Source: Bacteroidota bacterium (lineage in GTDB: Bacteria > Bacteroidota > Bacteroidia > Bacteroidales > F082). Taken from it: a DNA stretch of 57,412 bases. Location: contig JACNJS010000081.1 of the NCBI GenBank assembly GCA_014382445.1, forward strand, positions 1 through 57,412. The letters are read 5' to 3'. The position numbers and the translations under genes are program-made. Below the pieces are notes generated by a model. It ran no database searches and had not been told where the DNA came from. It saw only the letters and a list, made by a program, of their open reading frames with translations. Below, one piece after another: positions 34,419 through 43,191 of the stretch. Every line of letters starts with the position of its first letter. Position 1 is the stretch's first letter.

Positions 34419-36926
34419 CTAATACACAACAATTTTCTTAATTAATAGTTCATCCAACGTCTTAATATGAACAAAATATACACCAGGTGATAAACCTGCA
34501 TTTATTTGCTTTGGATATCCCACAATGTAGCTTTCATTTTTTGATCCGTTAAAAACCACCTTACCTTGAATATTAATAATGCTGAGATTAAGGATATTAA
34601 TATTCTTTTTTACAGTTATCTCAAAACTGCCCTTATTAGGGTTTGGCTGGATGCTTATCAAACTCGCCAGATTTGTTGGTTTTTCAGGTATCCCTATGGC
34701 ACATTCATTGAAATCGAATAAAATAGTAATCCTTCCAGTATCGCAACAACCCGTCATGCCATTTGTTACCCTAACAGCGTGGCTTTGATAATCAGTCCAG
34801 TTGCCATTTGTAGAAGCTATAAAGTAGCGGTTTGCAAGATTACTTTCCAGCCAGAAATATTCGGTATTTGGCGGATCTTCATTATGGCCCGCATCAAGCA
34901 TCACAGTATCGCGAACACATACTATTATTGTATCAATGCCGATTACGGTTGCATTAAAAGGAATAAGATTAATTTCGGGAAGATAGTTAACAGTTATAAT
35001 AATATTGGCTTCAAATTCATTTTCAAATTGATCTATTAACAGCAAGTTGTACTGTGTAGTAACATAAGGTGTTACAAAAATCATCGCTTCCGCAGAAGTA
35101 AAGCCCGGGGGAACTGATGTCCATTCATAAGTGTATTCGAGCCCACCACCTGTTGCATTAGCGGATATTGTTGTGGATTGTCCCAAACAAATTTCTGTTG
35201 AGTCGGACCAAGGAAAAGCTGATAATCCGCCACCACTTGCGTTTATTAACACATTATCAGGAATACTCGTACACCCGTTTTCATCTGTAACAAGTAATGT
35301 AAATACAGTTGGATCATACAATGGTAAAGTAACCGGATTGGGAATGTTATTTGTTTCCAACCAGCTTGAAGGCTCCCATTGATAGCCATAGTTGCCGGCA
35401 CCACCGCTTGCGCTTCCGTTAAGTGTTGTCGTTGTACCCTCGTTTATTACCTGATCATCACCGGCGTAGGCAATAGGTATTTGATTAACCTTTACAAAAA
35501 CACTGTCGGTAATTTCGGTATAGCCATCGGTAACCTTAACAATATACCAAACATCATCAACTGGGAAATCGGAAGGGTACTGCTCAGTTGAATTAAATCC
35601 AGACGGGTTTGATGTCCATAAAAAACTATAATTACCCGCACCACCATCGGGGTTAACAAATAAATCAACCCTTTGTCCATTACATATTTCATTACTGCTT
35701 GCATTCATTGTAATTCCAAGAGGACCACCAACCACATTAACCCACATTGTATCTTCACCAACGCAAAGACTTTGCTGATCGCTAACAGATAAAAAAAACT
35801 GTGTGCTGGATGTAAGGGTAACGGTAGTTGGATTTGGAATTAACGGATTATCCAGCAATGCAGATGGCTCCCAGCTGTATGAATAGTAACCTGACCCACT
35901 GCTGGCTGATCCGTCAAGAGTGGCTGTTCCTGCATAAGGGATGTCAATATCTTCACCGGCATCCGCAATCGGAGATTCTAAAGCTACAAAAAAGTCGTAA
36001 ATTTCGGTTAATGCATAGTTGTTGCAGGCATCTGATATAAAGCTGAATTGATTTATCTCCAGAGTAAAGTCGCCACCCTGATAAATTGGTGGAGTAAAAT
36101 ACAATGTATATTCACGTTCGTTATTTCCGCCAAGATCGCAGGTTTCGCCATAAATGCTGTCGATAACAAATGGGCCTCCGGGACCGTCGAGTTCAAAATC
36201 GTAAGGTTGAACCGATGAGCACTTAACGTTTTCGTTGAATTTAATGAACAACTCATTTGTTCCACATGCAGTAATCAAATCGCCACCTATATAATCTAAA
36301 TATGGCCTCTGGTCGTCAAAAATAACAGCAGTTGATGCACTAAAATCCAGCGTATAACCACCCGGAGTTTGGGTCCAATCGCTCACAATAAGCACATATG
36401 TTTCGCCTTCGTAAACCGGAAGGTCGATATTCCATTTGTTAGTAGGACCTCCATTGTTACAGTTTGATGTCCCGCCAAATAATGTATTTACACCTGTAGG
36501 TCCCTGGTGTGTTGGTCCGCCGGCAGCGTTACAACTCGACATTGTCCATCCCGGGTTACTCCAAATATCATCACAAGTGTAATTGGTAAGGTTAAATACA
36601 GCCCAGTCGTAATCATCAGTTTGTATCTGAGGTGTTATTTCAAACCTGAGATTACCCGCCTCAATAACGGTCCAAATGTACCACCGGCTATTATGCTCAC
36701 CATCCATACAATGATTAGGACAAACCTGACCGGTTGGTATTTCGTAATAATTGCCAAAGCCCCACGCTGTTGATTCTTCGATATAAACATAATCGCAAAC
36801 AGGAATCGCACCTTTGCAATCCTGAGTAGTTGGGATTTGGGCATACATATTACCTATAAAAATAAAATGTAAAAAAGGAATTATTAATATTATATGGAGA
36901 AATCTTAAAGTATTATCTTTTTTCAT
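34419..36926 (-). CDS. T9SS-exported multidomain adhesin-like protein
   Basis: An 835-residue secreted protein. The signal peptide (to ~residue 29, ending NMYAQ) is followed by a cysteine-rich domain with CKGAIPVCDY and CPNHCMDGEHNSRWYIWT, which resembles the PPC-like modules of gliding-motility and adhesin proteins, then several PKD/Ig-like repeats with AGEDIDIPYAGTATLDGSAS and AGDDQVINEGTTTTLNGSAS patterns, and a C-terminal type A sorting domain (SIQPNPNKGSFEI ... GVYFVHIKT) that directs passage through the type IX secretion system and attachment to the cell surface. No enzyme motif is visible. It converges on the thioredoxin-like gene. Confidence 0.85.
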   Translation of the reverse strand: MKKDNTLRFLHIILIIPFLHFIFIGNMYAQIPTTQDCKGAIPVCDYVYIEESTAWGFGNYYEIPTGQVCPNHCMDGEHNSRWYIWTVIEAGNLRFEITPQIQTDDYDWAVFNLTNYTCDDIWSNPGWTMSSCNAAGGPTHQGPTGVNTLFGGTSNCNNGGPTNKWNIDLPVYEGETYVLIVSDWTQTPGGYTLDFSASTAVIFDDQRPYLDYIGGDLITACGTNELFIKFNENVKCSSVQPYDFELDGPGGPFVIDSIYGETCDLGGNNEREYTLYFTPPIYQGGDFTLEINQFSFISDACNNYALTEIYDFFVALESPIADAGEDIDIPYAGTATLDGSASSGSGYYSYSWEPSALLDNPLIPNPTTVTLTSSTQFFLSVSDQQSLCVGEDTMWVNVVGGPLGITMNASSNEICNGQRVDLFVNPDGGAGNYSFLWTSNPSGFNSTEQYPSDFPVDDVWYIVKVTDGYTEITDSVFVKVNQIPIAYAGDDQVINEGTTTTLNGSASGGAGNYGYQWEPSSWLETNNIPNPVTLPLYDPTVFTLLVTDENGCTSIPDNVLINASGGGLSAFPWSDSTEICLGQSTTISANATGGGLEYTYEWTSVPPGFTSAEAMIFVTPYVTTQYNLLLIDQFENEFEANIIITVNYLPEINLIPFNATVIGIDTIIVCVRDTVMLDAGHNEDPPNTEYFWLESNLANRYFIASTNGNWTDYQSHAVRVTNGMTGCCDTGRITILFDFNECAIGIPEKPTNLASLISIQPNPNKGSFEITVKKNINILNLSIINIQGKVVFNGSKNESYIVGYPKQINAGLSPGVYFVHIKTLDELLIKKIVVY

Positions 36927-37001
36927 AAAAGAAAGATTTGATATAGCTTAAACTATGCTAAAGTACAAATAATAATTTAATTTCATATTTGTATTAAATT
37001 A

Positions 37002-37561
37002 TTACATTCCCTTGAACACAGGATTTCGTTTCTCGAGAAAAGCTTTTTTACCCTCTATAAAGTCATAGCTATTATATGAGCAACTTCTAAGTTCATTTAT
37101 GCGTTCAAAAACATCTGGAGTTAATGACCTTGATTTTCCCAGTAAATTTAATTGCTCCTTAATTACTCTTATACTTAGGGGTGAGTTTTGCGTAATATTG
37201 CGTGCCATATTAAAGGTAAAATCCTCAATTTCATCTTTATCAATCAAACTGTTCCTGTTACCATAGCTATTACCGGTGCTTTAAAATTTTCTATTTTCCG
37301 CATTAGCTTTTCAACAGGATGACTATAGGGTACGGGGTCGTTGCCAGGGTCAGGAAGTTCTCTAATATCCAAACCTGCCGACCAAACTGTTGCTTCCGGA
37401 TTACTCCTGATGATTACAACTCTAACATCCTCATCTGTAAATTTATCAAATGCCAGTTCAGTTTCTTTAAGCATTTCAGAATTTAACGAATTACGCCTGC
37501 TGTCGTTGTTAAATGTAATTACTGCAATCCTATCATTAATAGTGGTTTTTATAAATTTCAT
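37002..37561 (-). pseudogene. scpB: scpB-like methylmalonyl-CoA decarboxylase remnant, internal deletion plus frameshift
   Basis: Two abutting open frames together make one crotonase-family gene lacking its middle. The 5' part (37244-37561, 105 residues) reads like the N terminus of E. coli ScpB up to APVIAMVTGTV and then hits TGA; the 3' part (37002-37247, other frame) resumes at LIDKDEIEDFTFNMA and runs to the normal end KAFLEKRNPVFKGM. About 70-75 codons that carry the second oxyanion-hole glycine and catalytic residues are missing, and the frame shifts at the joint. ScpB decarboxylates methylmalonyl-CoA to propionyl-CoA; this copy must be inactive. Confidence 0.85.
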
Positions 37562-37601
37562 AATACTGGTTAGTTAAAACCATAAAATTAAGTGTTTTGT
37601 T

Positions 37602-37609
37602 TAATTTTG
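37602..37609 (+). promoter_or_regulatory. Candidate -7 element of the TlpA-like gene
   Basis: TAATTTTG matches TAnnTTTG and lies 21 bp before the ATG at 37630. A transcript starting near 37616 would exclude the earlier in-frame start at 37597. No clear -33 element is seen. Confidence 0.4.
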
Positions 37610-37629
37610 AACGAAATAATTTACATGAA

Positions 37630-39000
37630 ATGATAAAAAGATTTTTAGTAATTGTTATACTGTTGGCCAGCGTGGCTGGTATTGCACAGGAACATAAAAT
37701 TAACGGTACAATAACCGGGTTGGAAAATGAAACTCTTTATTTAATGGGCCTTATGGGCGAAAGAAGGAATATTATAGATACTACTCAAACGGATGTAACC
37801 GGAGCTTTTACTTTGATAATACCGGCAGATCGCGAACCCGGCATGTATTTGGTGATCAAAGGGCCCGGACAAGCTGTTGAGTTGATATATAATTATGAAG
37901 ATATCCAGTTCACAATATCGGGGTTTGAGGCTGAAGATGGTATTCAAATTATCAGCTCTGTAGAGAATCTTATCTATTATGATTACCTTGTTATCAAGGG
38001 GATGAATATGTATAAATTGGATGTATTGGGCACGCTCATTAATAATTATCCTCCCAATGATGAGTTCTTTTTTGATGCGTTAAACCAGTATGAGTTGTTA
38101 CAAAAGCAGTTAAATGAACGTATTGATGAATTAATTGATAATAATCCGCTTACTCTTGCTTCCAGGTACTTAAAAACCGATCGGCCGATTATGGTTGATC
38201 CTACACTTAGTGATGATGAGCAAAACTTGTTTTTAAAACAGTATTATTTCGATGGGGTGGATTTTAACGATACAATGCTAATTAGAAGCACCATTCTCAC
38301 ATCAAAAATAGTGGGATATCTTTCACTTTATCAGAATAATGCTAATTCGCAAGAGGAGCTGGAAGATAACATGTTGATGGGAGTTGATTCTATATTTAGT
38401 CATGCTCAAGTAAATCAGCAGGTTTATGAGTTTATAACTGATTTTTTAATAAACGGGTTCGAATCAATTGGTTTCGAAAAAGGTTTGGAACATATTGCAA
38501 ATGCCAGTGCACTCGATCAGTTTTGTGAAAATACCGAACGTAAACTAAAACTTGAAAACAAGCTGGAATTGATTAAAAAACTCGCCATCGGGCAACCGGC
38601 TCATGACTTTACTACAATTGATATTGTTGGTAAAGAAGTTTCTTTAAGTAAGATTAATGCTAAACTTACTCTACTTATTTTCTGGGCCAGCTGGTGCCCG
38701 CATTGCGATGAAATTATGGATGTAATTAAATCATATTACAATGAGGGTAAGAACTTTGAGGTTATTGCTGTATCGATTGACGAATCGAAGGATGACTTAA
38801 TGAAAAGTATAGAAGAAGGAGGTTATGGATGGGTGCAAGTTGCTGAGCTACAAGGGTGGAACGGCCCCATTGTTGAGGAGTATGGCATTGTTGCAACACC
38901 TACAATTTTCGTATTAGACGAAAGCATGAAAATTATTGGTAAACCTTTGGGGGAAAGAGAGTTGGTTAAGTTTTTGCCACGCGATACAATCGTGCGCTAG
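37630..39000 (+). CDS. TlpA-like periplasmic thioredoxin with N-terminal DUF4369-type domain
   Basis: A 456-residue exported protein. The ATG at 37630 gives a signal peptide (MIKRFLVIVILLASVAGIAQ); the open frame begins 33 bp earlier but that extension is not signal-like. Residues ~22-120 form a beta domain (HKINGTITGLENETLYLMG) as in DUF4369 proteins; a helical linker follows; the C-terminal ~135 residues are a thioredoxin domain with WASWCPHCDE and the cis-proline loop ATPTIFVLD. Such proteins reduce or isomerise disulfides in the periplasm. It is divergent from the scpB remnant. Confidence 0.87.
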   Translation: MIKRFLVIVILLASVAGIAQEHKINGTITGLENETLYLMGLMGERRNIIDTTQTDVTGAFTLIIPADREPGMYLVIKGPGQAVELIYNYEDIQFTISGFEAEDGIQIISSVENLIYYDYLVIKGMNMYKLDVLGTLINNYPPNDEFFFDALNQYELLQKQLNERIDELIDNNPLTLASRYLKTDRPIMVDPTLSDDEQNLFLKQYYFDGVDFNDTMLIRSTILTSKIVGYLSLYQNNANSQEELEDNMLMGVDSIFSHAQVNQQVYEFITDFLINGFESIGFEKGLEHIANASALDQFCENTERKLKLENKLELIKKLAIGQPAHDFTTIDIVGKEVSLSKINAKLTLLIFWASWCPHCDEIMDVIKSYYNEGKNFEVIAVSIDESKDDLMKSIEEGGYGWVQVAELQGWNGPIVEEYGIVATPTIFVLDESMKIIGKPLGERELVKFLPRDTIVR

Positions 39001-39011
39001 TATTTTATACA

Positions 39012-39740
39012 CTATATCCCTGATGCCAGCACATCCACAATATGGGCAACTTTTATGGGCAGGTTATGTTTTTTAATATATGCAAATTGGTGCATCAGGC
39101 AAGAGCTATCGGTTGAAACAATGTATTCGGCACCTGTATCAAGGGCATTACGAACTTTCTGTTCGGCCATTGCTGTGGAGATTGGTTCGAACTTTATTGA
39201 AAAAGTACCTCCAAACCCGCAACATTCATCAGTATTTTTCATTTCAATGAGCTCCAGCCCCTTTACATTACTTAATAGCTGACGGGGTTCGTCTTTTAGT
39301 TTGTAATCACGCAGAGCAGCACACGAATCATGGTAAGTTACTTTATGTTCAAACACTGACCCAAAATTTGTAACCTTCACAATATTTACTAAAAAGTCGG
39401 TTATTTCGTAAATGTTTCGCTGTAATTGTTTATATTCGTTATGTAATGCTCCATTGTAAAAAAGCTCATCATAACCTTTACGCACATATCCAATACATGA
39501 GGCAGAAGGTCCGACTATCATATGCTCATTATTGAAATCTTTAATAAATTTTTCACCAAGCTTTTTCGCCTCATCCCAAAACCCACTATTAAATGCCAAC
39601 TGTCCGCAGCAAGTTTGATTTGTATTGTAATGAGCTTTTACACCTGCCTTTTCCAATACTTTTACCATATTAAATCCGGTGTGGGGATAAACCTGATCAA
39701 TAAAACATGGAATGAAAATATCAACTTCCTTTGGATTCAT
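39012..39740 (-). CDS. lutA: Lactate-utilisation Fe-S subunit LutA-like (CCG domain protein)
   Basis: A 242-residue cytoplasmic protein with two cysteine-rich CCG domains, QTCCGQLAF and DECCGFGGTFS, each with earlier cysteines (IPCF, HDSC). This is the LutA/YkgE layout, part of the LutABC lactate dehydrogenase; the same domains occur in heterodisulfide reductases and glycolate oxidase. LutB and LutC are not next to it. Its ATG overlaps the aroA stop by 4 bp (ATGA), so it is translated from the aroB-aroA messenger, an unusual partner for shikimate genes. Confidence 0.85.
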   Translation of the reverse strand: MNPKEVDIFIPCFIDQVYPHTGFNMVKVLEKAGVKAHYNTNQTCCGQLAFNSGFWDEAKKLGEKFIKDFNNEHMIVGPSASCIGYVRKGYDELFYNGALHNEYKQLQRNIYEITDFLVNIVKVTNFGSVFEHKVTYHDSCAALRDYKLKDEPRQLLSNVKGLELIEMKNTDECCGFGGTFSIKFEPISTAMAEQKVRNALDTGAEYIVSTDSSCLMHQFAYIKKHNLPIKVAHIVDVLASGI

Positions 39741-41014
39741 GCGAGTGTCAAATTATTTTCTTTATTATCATTTTTTAAATCTGCAAACTTAAGTTTTTTA
39801 AAATCATCCCAAAACTCAGGGTAAGATTTCTTTACAACATCCGGATTATAAATCTCAACTTTATTGTATCTAAGTACAAGGGGAGCGAGGCACATAGCAA
39901 TGCGATGGTCGCCGTAGGTGCTAAACTCCAAATTGTTGTAAGGAACATTAGCAACTGGTGTTAATAAATAACTGTTTTTATCTTTTTTAAGCGAAGCTCC
40001 TATTTTTTTCAATTCCTGACTCAAAGCTATTATCCGGTTTGATTCTTTAAAAGCTAAATGTTCGATATTTCTGAAAACAGATTTAATTCCAAGAGCCGCG
40101 CAGGTTGCCATAACTGCTGGTACAATATCGGGGCACCCTATAAAGTCGAAGGAGAATTTCTTAACGATATTGCCTGTTTTAATAAGCTTGACTCCATTGT
40201 TTTCATAAAGTGTTGTAACTCCCAATTGTTCATATACTTCGGCAAGCACGCTGTCGCCTTGCAGGCTATTTTTATACAATCCGGGAATGAATATTTCCGC
40301 ATGATCCGACAATGCCACCGTTTCATACCAGTATGAGGATGAACTCCAGTCGGATTCTACTGTGCACTGATGAAATTGGTATTTGCCATGCAATATAACT
40401 ACACCTCCTTCATTTAATTCAACATTTGCACCGAATTTTTGCATCAGCTTTTGTGTCATTTTAATATAAGGAAGTGAAACGGGATCACCTTTAAATCTTA
40501 TTTTCAGCCCTTGTTCAAGATATGGACCTATCATCATAATAGCACTTATAAACTGGCTGCTTTCTGAAACATCCACCCATATACTTCCACCTCTTATTTC
40601 CCTCCCCTTTATGAGCAAAGGAATTGCTCCCTCCTTATCGGTATAGGTTATGTCGGCGCCAAGTAGTCTAAGCCCATCAACAAGCCCTTTAATAGGTCGT
40701 TGTTTCATCCTCAGGTTACCCGTTACCAGCCATGTACCCTCTCTGTAAACCACATAAGCAGTTAAAAACCGTGATACTGTCCCGGCATTGTTCGCATCCA
40801 AAATCATCAGTATGCCCGACTTGCCACATGTATTTATCATGTTTATATAGAACAGCAATCGTTGCGTATCATCTGATTGAGATAGATTTTCGATTGTGCA
40901 TAGATTACCCGACAATTCCCTCATAATCAAAAGGCGGTTACTAATGCTTTTTGACCCTTGGATAGCTACTGTGCCGTAAACACTGTTTGATATCTTATTT
41001 AACAGAATATTCAA
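39737..41014 (-). CDS. aroA: 3-phosphoshikimate 1-carboxyvinyltransferase (EPSP synthase)
   Basis: A 425-residue enzyme that joins phosphoenolpyruvate and shikimate 3-phosphate in chorismate synthesis. Substrate-binding motifs: GSKSISNR (20-27), NAGTVSRFLTAY, MKQRPIKGL, SSSSYWYE and later GDHRIAMCLAP. The start at 41014 is TTG, directly after the aroB TAA, so translation is probably coupled. The segment AGTVSRFL has Phe where the E. coli enzyme has Pro101, near the PEP/glyphosate site. Operon order is epimerase-aroB-aroA-lutA. Confidence 0.95.
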   Translation of the reverse strand: MNILLNKISNSVYGTVAIQGSKSISNRLLIMRELSGNLCTIENLSQSDDTQRLLFYINMINTCGKSGILMILDANNAGTVSRFLTAYVVYREGTWLVTGNLRMKQRPIKGLVDGLRLLGADITYTDKEGAIPLLIKGREIRGGSIWVDVSESSQFISAIMMIGPYLEQGLKIRFKGDPVSLPYIKMTQKLMQKFGANVELNEGGVVILHGKYQFHQCTVESDWSSSSYWYETVALSDHAEIFIPGLYKNSLQGDSVLAEVYEQLGVTTLYENNGVKLIKTGNIVKKFSFDFIGCPDIVPAVMATCAALGIKSVFRNIEHLAFKESNRIIALSQELKKIGASLKKDKNSYLLTPVANVPYNNLEFSTYGDHRIAMCLAPLVLRYNKVEIYNPDVVKKSYPEFWDDFKKLKFADLKNDNKENNLTLA

Positions 41015-42094
41015 TTAATCACAGCTTTTACGGTTAACATAAAATTCAAGACTTTGTATTATTAGTTTGTCGTCAACTTCAATTTCATGAACAGCTTTCC
41101 CTAGTTTTCTAAGGAGGCTGAAGTTATGTTTGTTCTCTCTAACTTTTTTATCCTGCCTCATAAGTTGCATAATTCCAGGAATATCGTCCGTAGTAAAATC
41201 GAAACGGTTAAAATTTTTATCAATCATGTCAACGATAGTATTCAATTTTGTACATTCAATATTAAAAATTTTTGATGACAACCATGATTCACAAATCATA
41301 CCTGCTGCAATTGCCATTCCATGAGTTACGGGATTTGCTGATTTTAGGTAAAACGACTCCAGAGAATGACCCACAGTATGACCGAAATTAAGATTCTTTC
41401 GAATACCTTTTTCAAGTATGTCGCAACGAACAATGTCAATCTTGTCGCGGGCAGCTTTAATTATCACCATATTCCAATCAACAACTTCATTATACTTAAT
41501 ACCCTCCAGCTTTTGCCATAGTTCTTTGTCCATTATCAAACCGTATTTTAGTACCTCGGCAAAACCCGATTGCCATTGCACATCTTCAAGTGTATGCAAA
41601 AAAACAGGATCAATAATTACGCATTTGGGAGCTACAAATAGTCCGACCTGATTCTTAAATCCTTCAAAGTCGATGCCTGTTTTTCCACCTATGGCTGCGT
41701 CAACCATCCCTAACAATGTTGTAGGATAGTTAATGAATACCAGTCCCCTTTTAAAAGTTGCTGCTGCCATGCCACCTATATCAGTAACCACACCACCGCC
41801 AAGGTTAACAATTAGGTCGTCGCGATCGGCGTTTAAACGTGTGAGCTCATTCCAAATATAAGTTAGCTGGTTAATGGTTTTATGTTCTTCACCGCTTTTT
41901 ATAGTTATAACACCATCAATATTAATTAAAGGTAGTTTTTGTTTGAAAACATGGAGACAGAATTTCTCAACGTTCTCATCTGTGATTACAATAATACGTT
42001 TATATTTATTAAACTTGTTGGCTGATTTTTCCAGGGCATCATTGCCAATTATATACGAAACAGGTTCTGCATCAAGCACTAAAGGGATATTCAT
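41015..42094 (-). CDS. aroB: 3-dehydroquinate synthase
   Basis: A 359-residue NAD-dependent, metal-dependent enzyme that cyclises DAHP to 3-dehydroquinate, the second step of the shikimate pathway. NAD and substrate motifs LGGGVVTDIGGMAAATFKRG (near residues 98-117), PTTLLGMVDAAIGGKTGID, GFAEVLKYGLI and NFGHTVGHSLES (metal ligands) are all present. Length is normal. It follows the epimerase gene by 11 bp and precedes aroA without a gap. Confidence 0.97.
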   Translation of the reverse strand: MNIPLVLDAEPVSYIIGNDALEKSANKFNKYKRIIVITDENVEKFCLHVFKQKLPLINIDGVITIKSGEEHKTINQLTYIWNELTRLNADRDDLIVNLGGGVVTDIGGMAAATFKRGLVFINYPTTLLGMVDAAIGGKTGIDFEGFKNQVGLFVAPKCVIIDPVFLHTLEDVQWQSGFAEVLKYGLIMDKELWQKLEGIKYNEVVDWNMVIIKAARDKIDIVRCDILEKGIRKNLNFGHTVGHSLESFYLKSANPVTHGMAIAAGMICESWLSSKIFNIECTKLNTIVDMIDKNFNRFDFTTDDIPGIMQLMRQDKKVRENKHNFSLLRKLGKAVHEIEVDDKLIIQSLEFYVNRKSCD

Positions 42095-42105
42095 TTTATA
42101 ATTAA

Positions 42106-43026
42106 TTATGTCTTATTTGCAATGTTAACTAATGCTTCATCAATAGTTTCAAAGTTAAATTTAAAGCCCGCGTCAGTTAAATGTTTAGGTAGTACTTTTA
42201 ATCCTTTCAACAACAGCTCATCAGCCATAGTTCCTAGTATTAATCTTAATAAAAAAGCAGGTTTAGCTAAATATGACGGGCGTTTAAGTGCATGCCCTAA
42301 TGCGACTGCAAATTGTTTTTGTGTTATAGGATTTGGCGCCGTAAGGTTATAAGCTCCACTGGTGTTCTTATTCTCAATTAAGAACTTGATTGCCCTTACT
42401 TCATCTTTTATATGTATCCATGAATTCCATTGATTCCCACTGCCAAATTTGCCTCCGGCATAAAATTTATACGGCTTAACCATTTTTGGGAGAGCACCCT
42501 CATTGGCGTCGAGTACCAAACCGGTTCTCAAATAAATAACTCTGGTTAATTTCTCAAGTTGTTTAAACATGAACTCATGTTCAATTCCAACTTTTGTTAA
42601 AAACCCTCGCTGTCCTAATGATGTCTCCTCGGTAACATCGATAGTGTTGCGGCTTAAACCATAAACACCTATTCCGGAACCTTGAATTACAACTTCCGGC
42701 TTTTTTGCTAATTTTATTATTGTTCTCGCTATTATTGTGTCAGTATCAATTCGGCTATTTTTTATCCTATCCTTCTTTTTTTTATTCCAGCGCCCGGCAA
42801 CATTTTCTCCGGCAAGGTTTATAATTGCTTCGGCACCTTCCATTTGCGCTGAAAGTTGAGTTACATCTCTTGTGCGTAATCTTTCAACTATGACATTTCC
42901 CCCAAATTGTTTAGCCACCGTTCGTTGCCTACGCGAAACCACAACAACATCATAATTATCCTTTAGTTCATTAACAAGGTGTCTGCCAATAAAACCACTA
43001 CCACCAAAAATTATTACTTTCTTCAT
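42106..43026 (-). CDS. TIGR01777-family NAD-dependent epimerase/dehydratase (SulA/YfcH type)
   Basis: A ~306-residue short-chain dehydrogenase-like protein. The N-terminal Rossmann motif is GGSGFIGRHLV; NLAGENVAGRWNKKKKDRI and GSGIGVYGLS, both hallmarks of the TIGR01777 family, follow, and a DUF1731 C-terminal domain ends it (LLKGLKVLPKHLTDAGFKF). The reaction is unknown. The ATG at 43026 (MKKVIIFGGSGF) is preferred over one 12 bp upstream. It is the first gene of the operon with aroB, aroA and lutA. Confidence 0.9.
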   Translation of the reverse strand: MKKVIIFGGSGFIGRHLVNELKDNYDVVVVSRRQRTVAKQFGGNVIVERLRTRDVTQLSAQMEGAEAIINLAGENVAGRWNKKKKDRIKNSRIDTDTIIARTIIKLAKKPEVVIQGSGIGVYGLSRNTIDVTEETSLGQRGFLTKVGIEHEFMFKQLEKLTRVIYLRTGLVLDANEGALPKMVKPYKFYAGGKFGSGNQWNSWIHIKDEVRAIKFLIENKNTSGAYNLTAPNPITQKQFAVALGHALKRPSYLAKPAFLLRLILGTMADELLLKGLKVLPKHLTDAGFKFNFETIDEALVNIANKT

Positions 43027-43163
43027 ATATTCACTCATATACTTTTTTTTGATAAAAATAATATTTCTTTTTTACTCTGACTGATTCACAAATTTTATAT
43101 TCAAAAAAACCGTAAATATTTACGATAATGCAACTGACTGATAATATCGTTGTCTTGATTGTG

Positions 43164-43171
43164 TATATTTG
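43164..43171 (+). promoter_or_regulatory. Candidate -7 element of the C25 peptidase gene
   Basis: TATATTTG fits TAnnTTTG exactly, 21 bp before the ATG at 43192. It excludes an earlier in-frame start at 43159. A matching -33 element was not found. Confidence 0.4.
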
Positions 43172-43191
43172 ATCCTTTAAACTTAATTACG

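Noticed and set aside
36927-37001. AT-rich palindrome TAATTT...AAATTA between the T9SS protein gene and the scpB remnant
   Set aside because: Six pairs of A/T only; expected by chance at this base composition.
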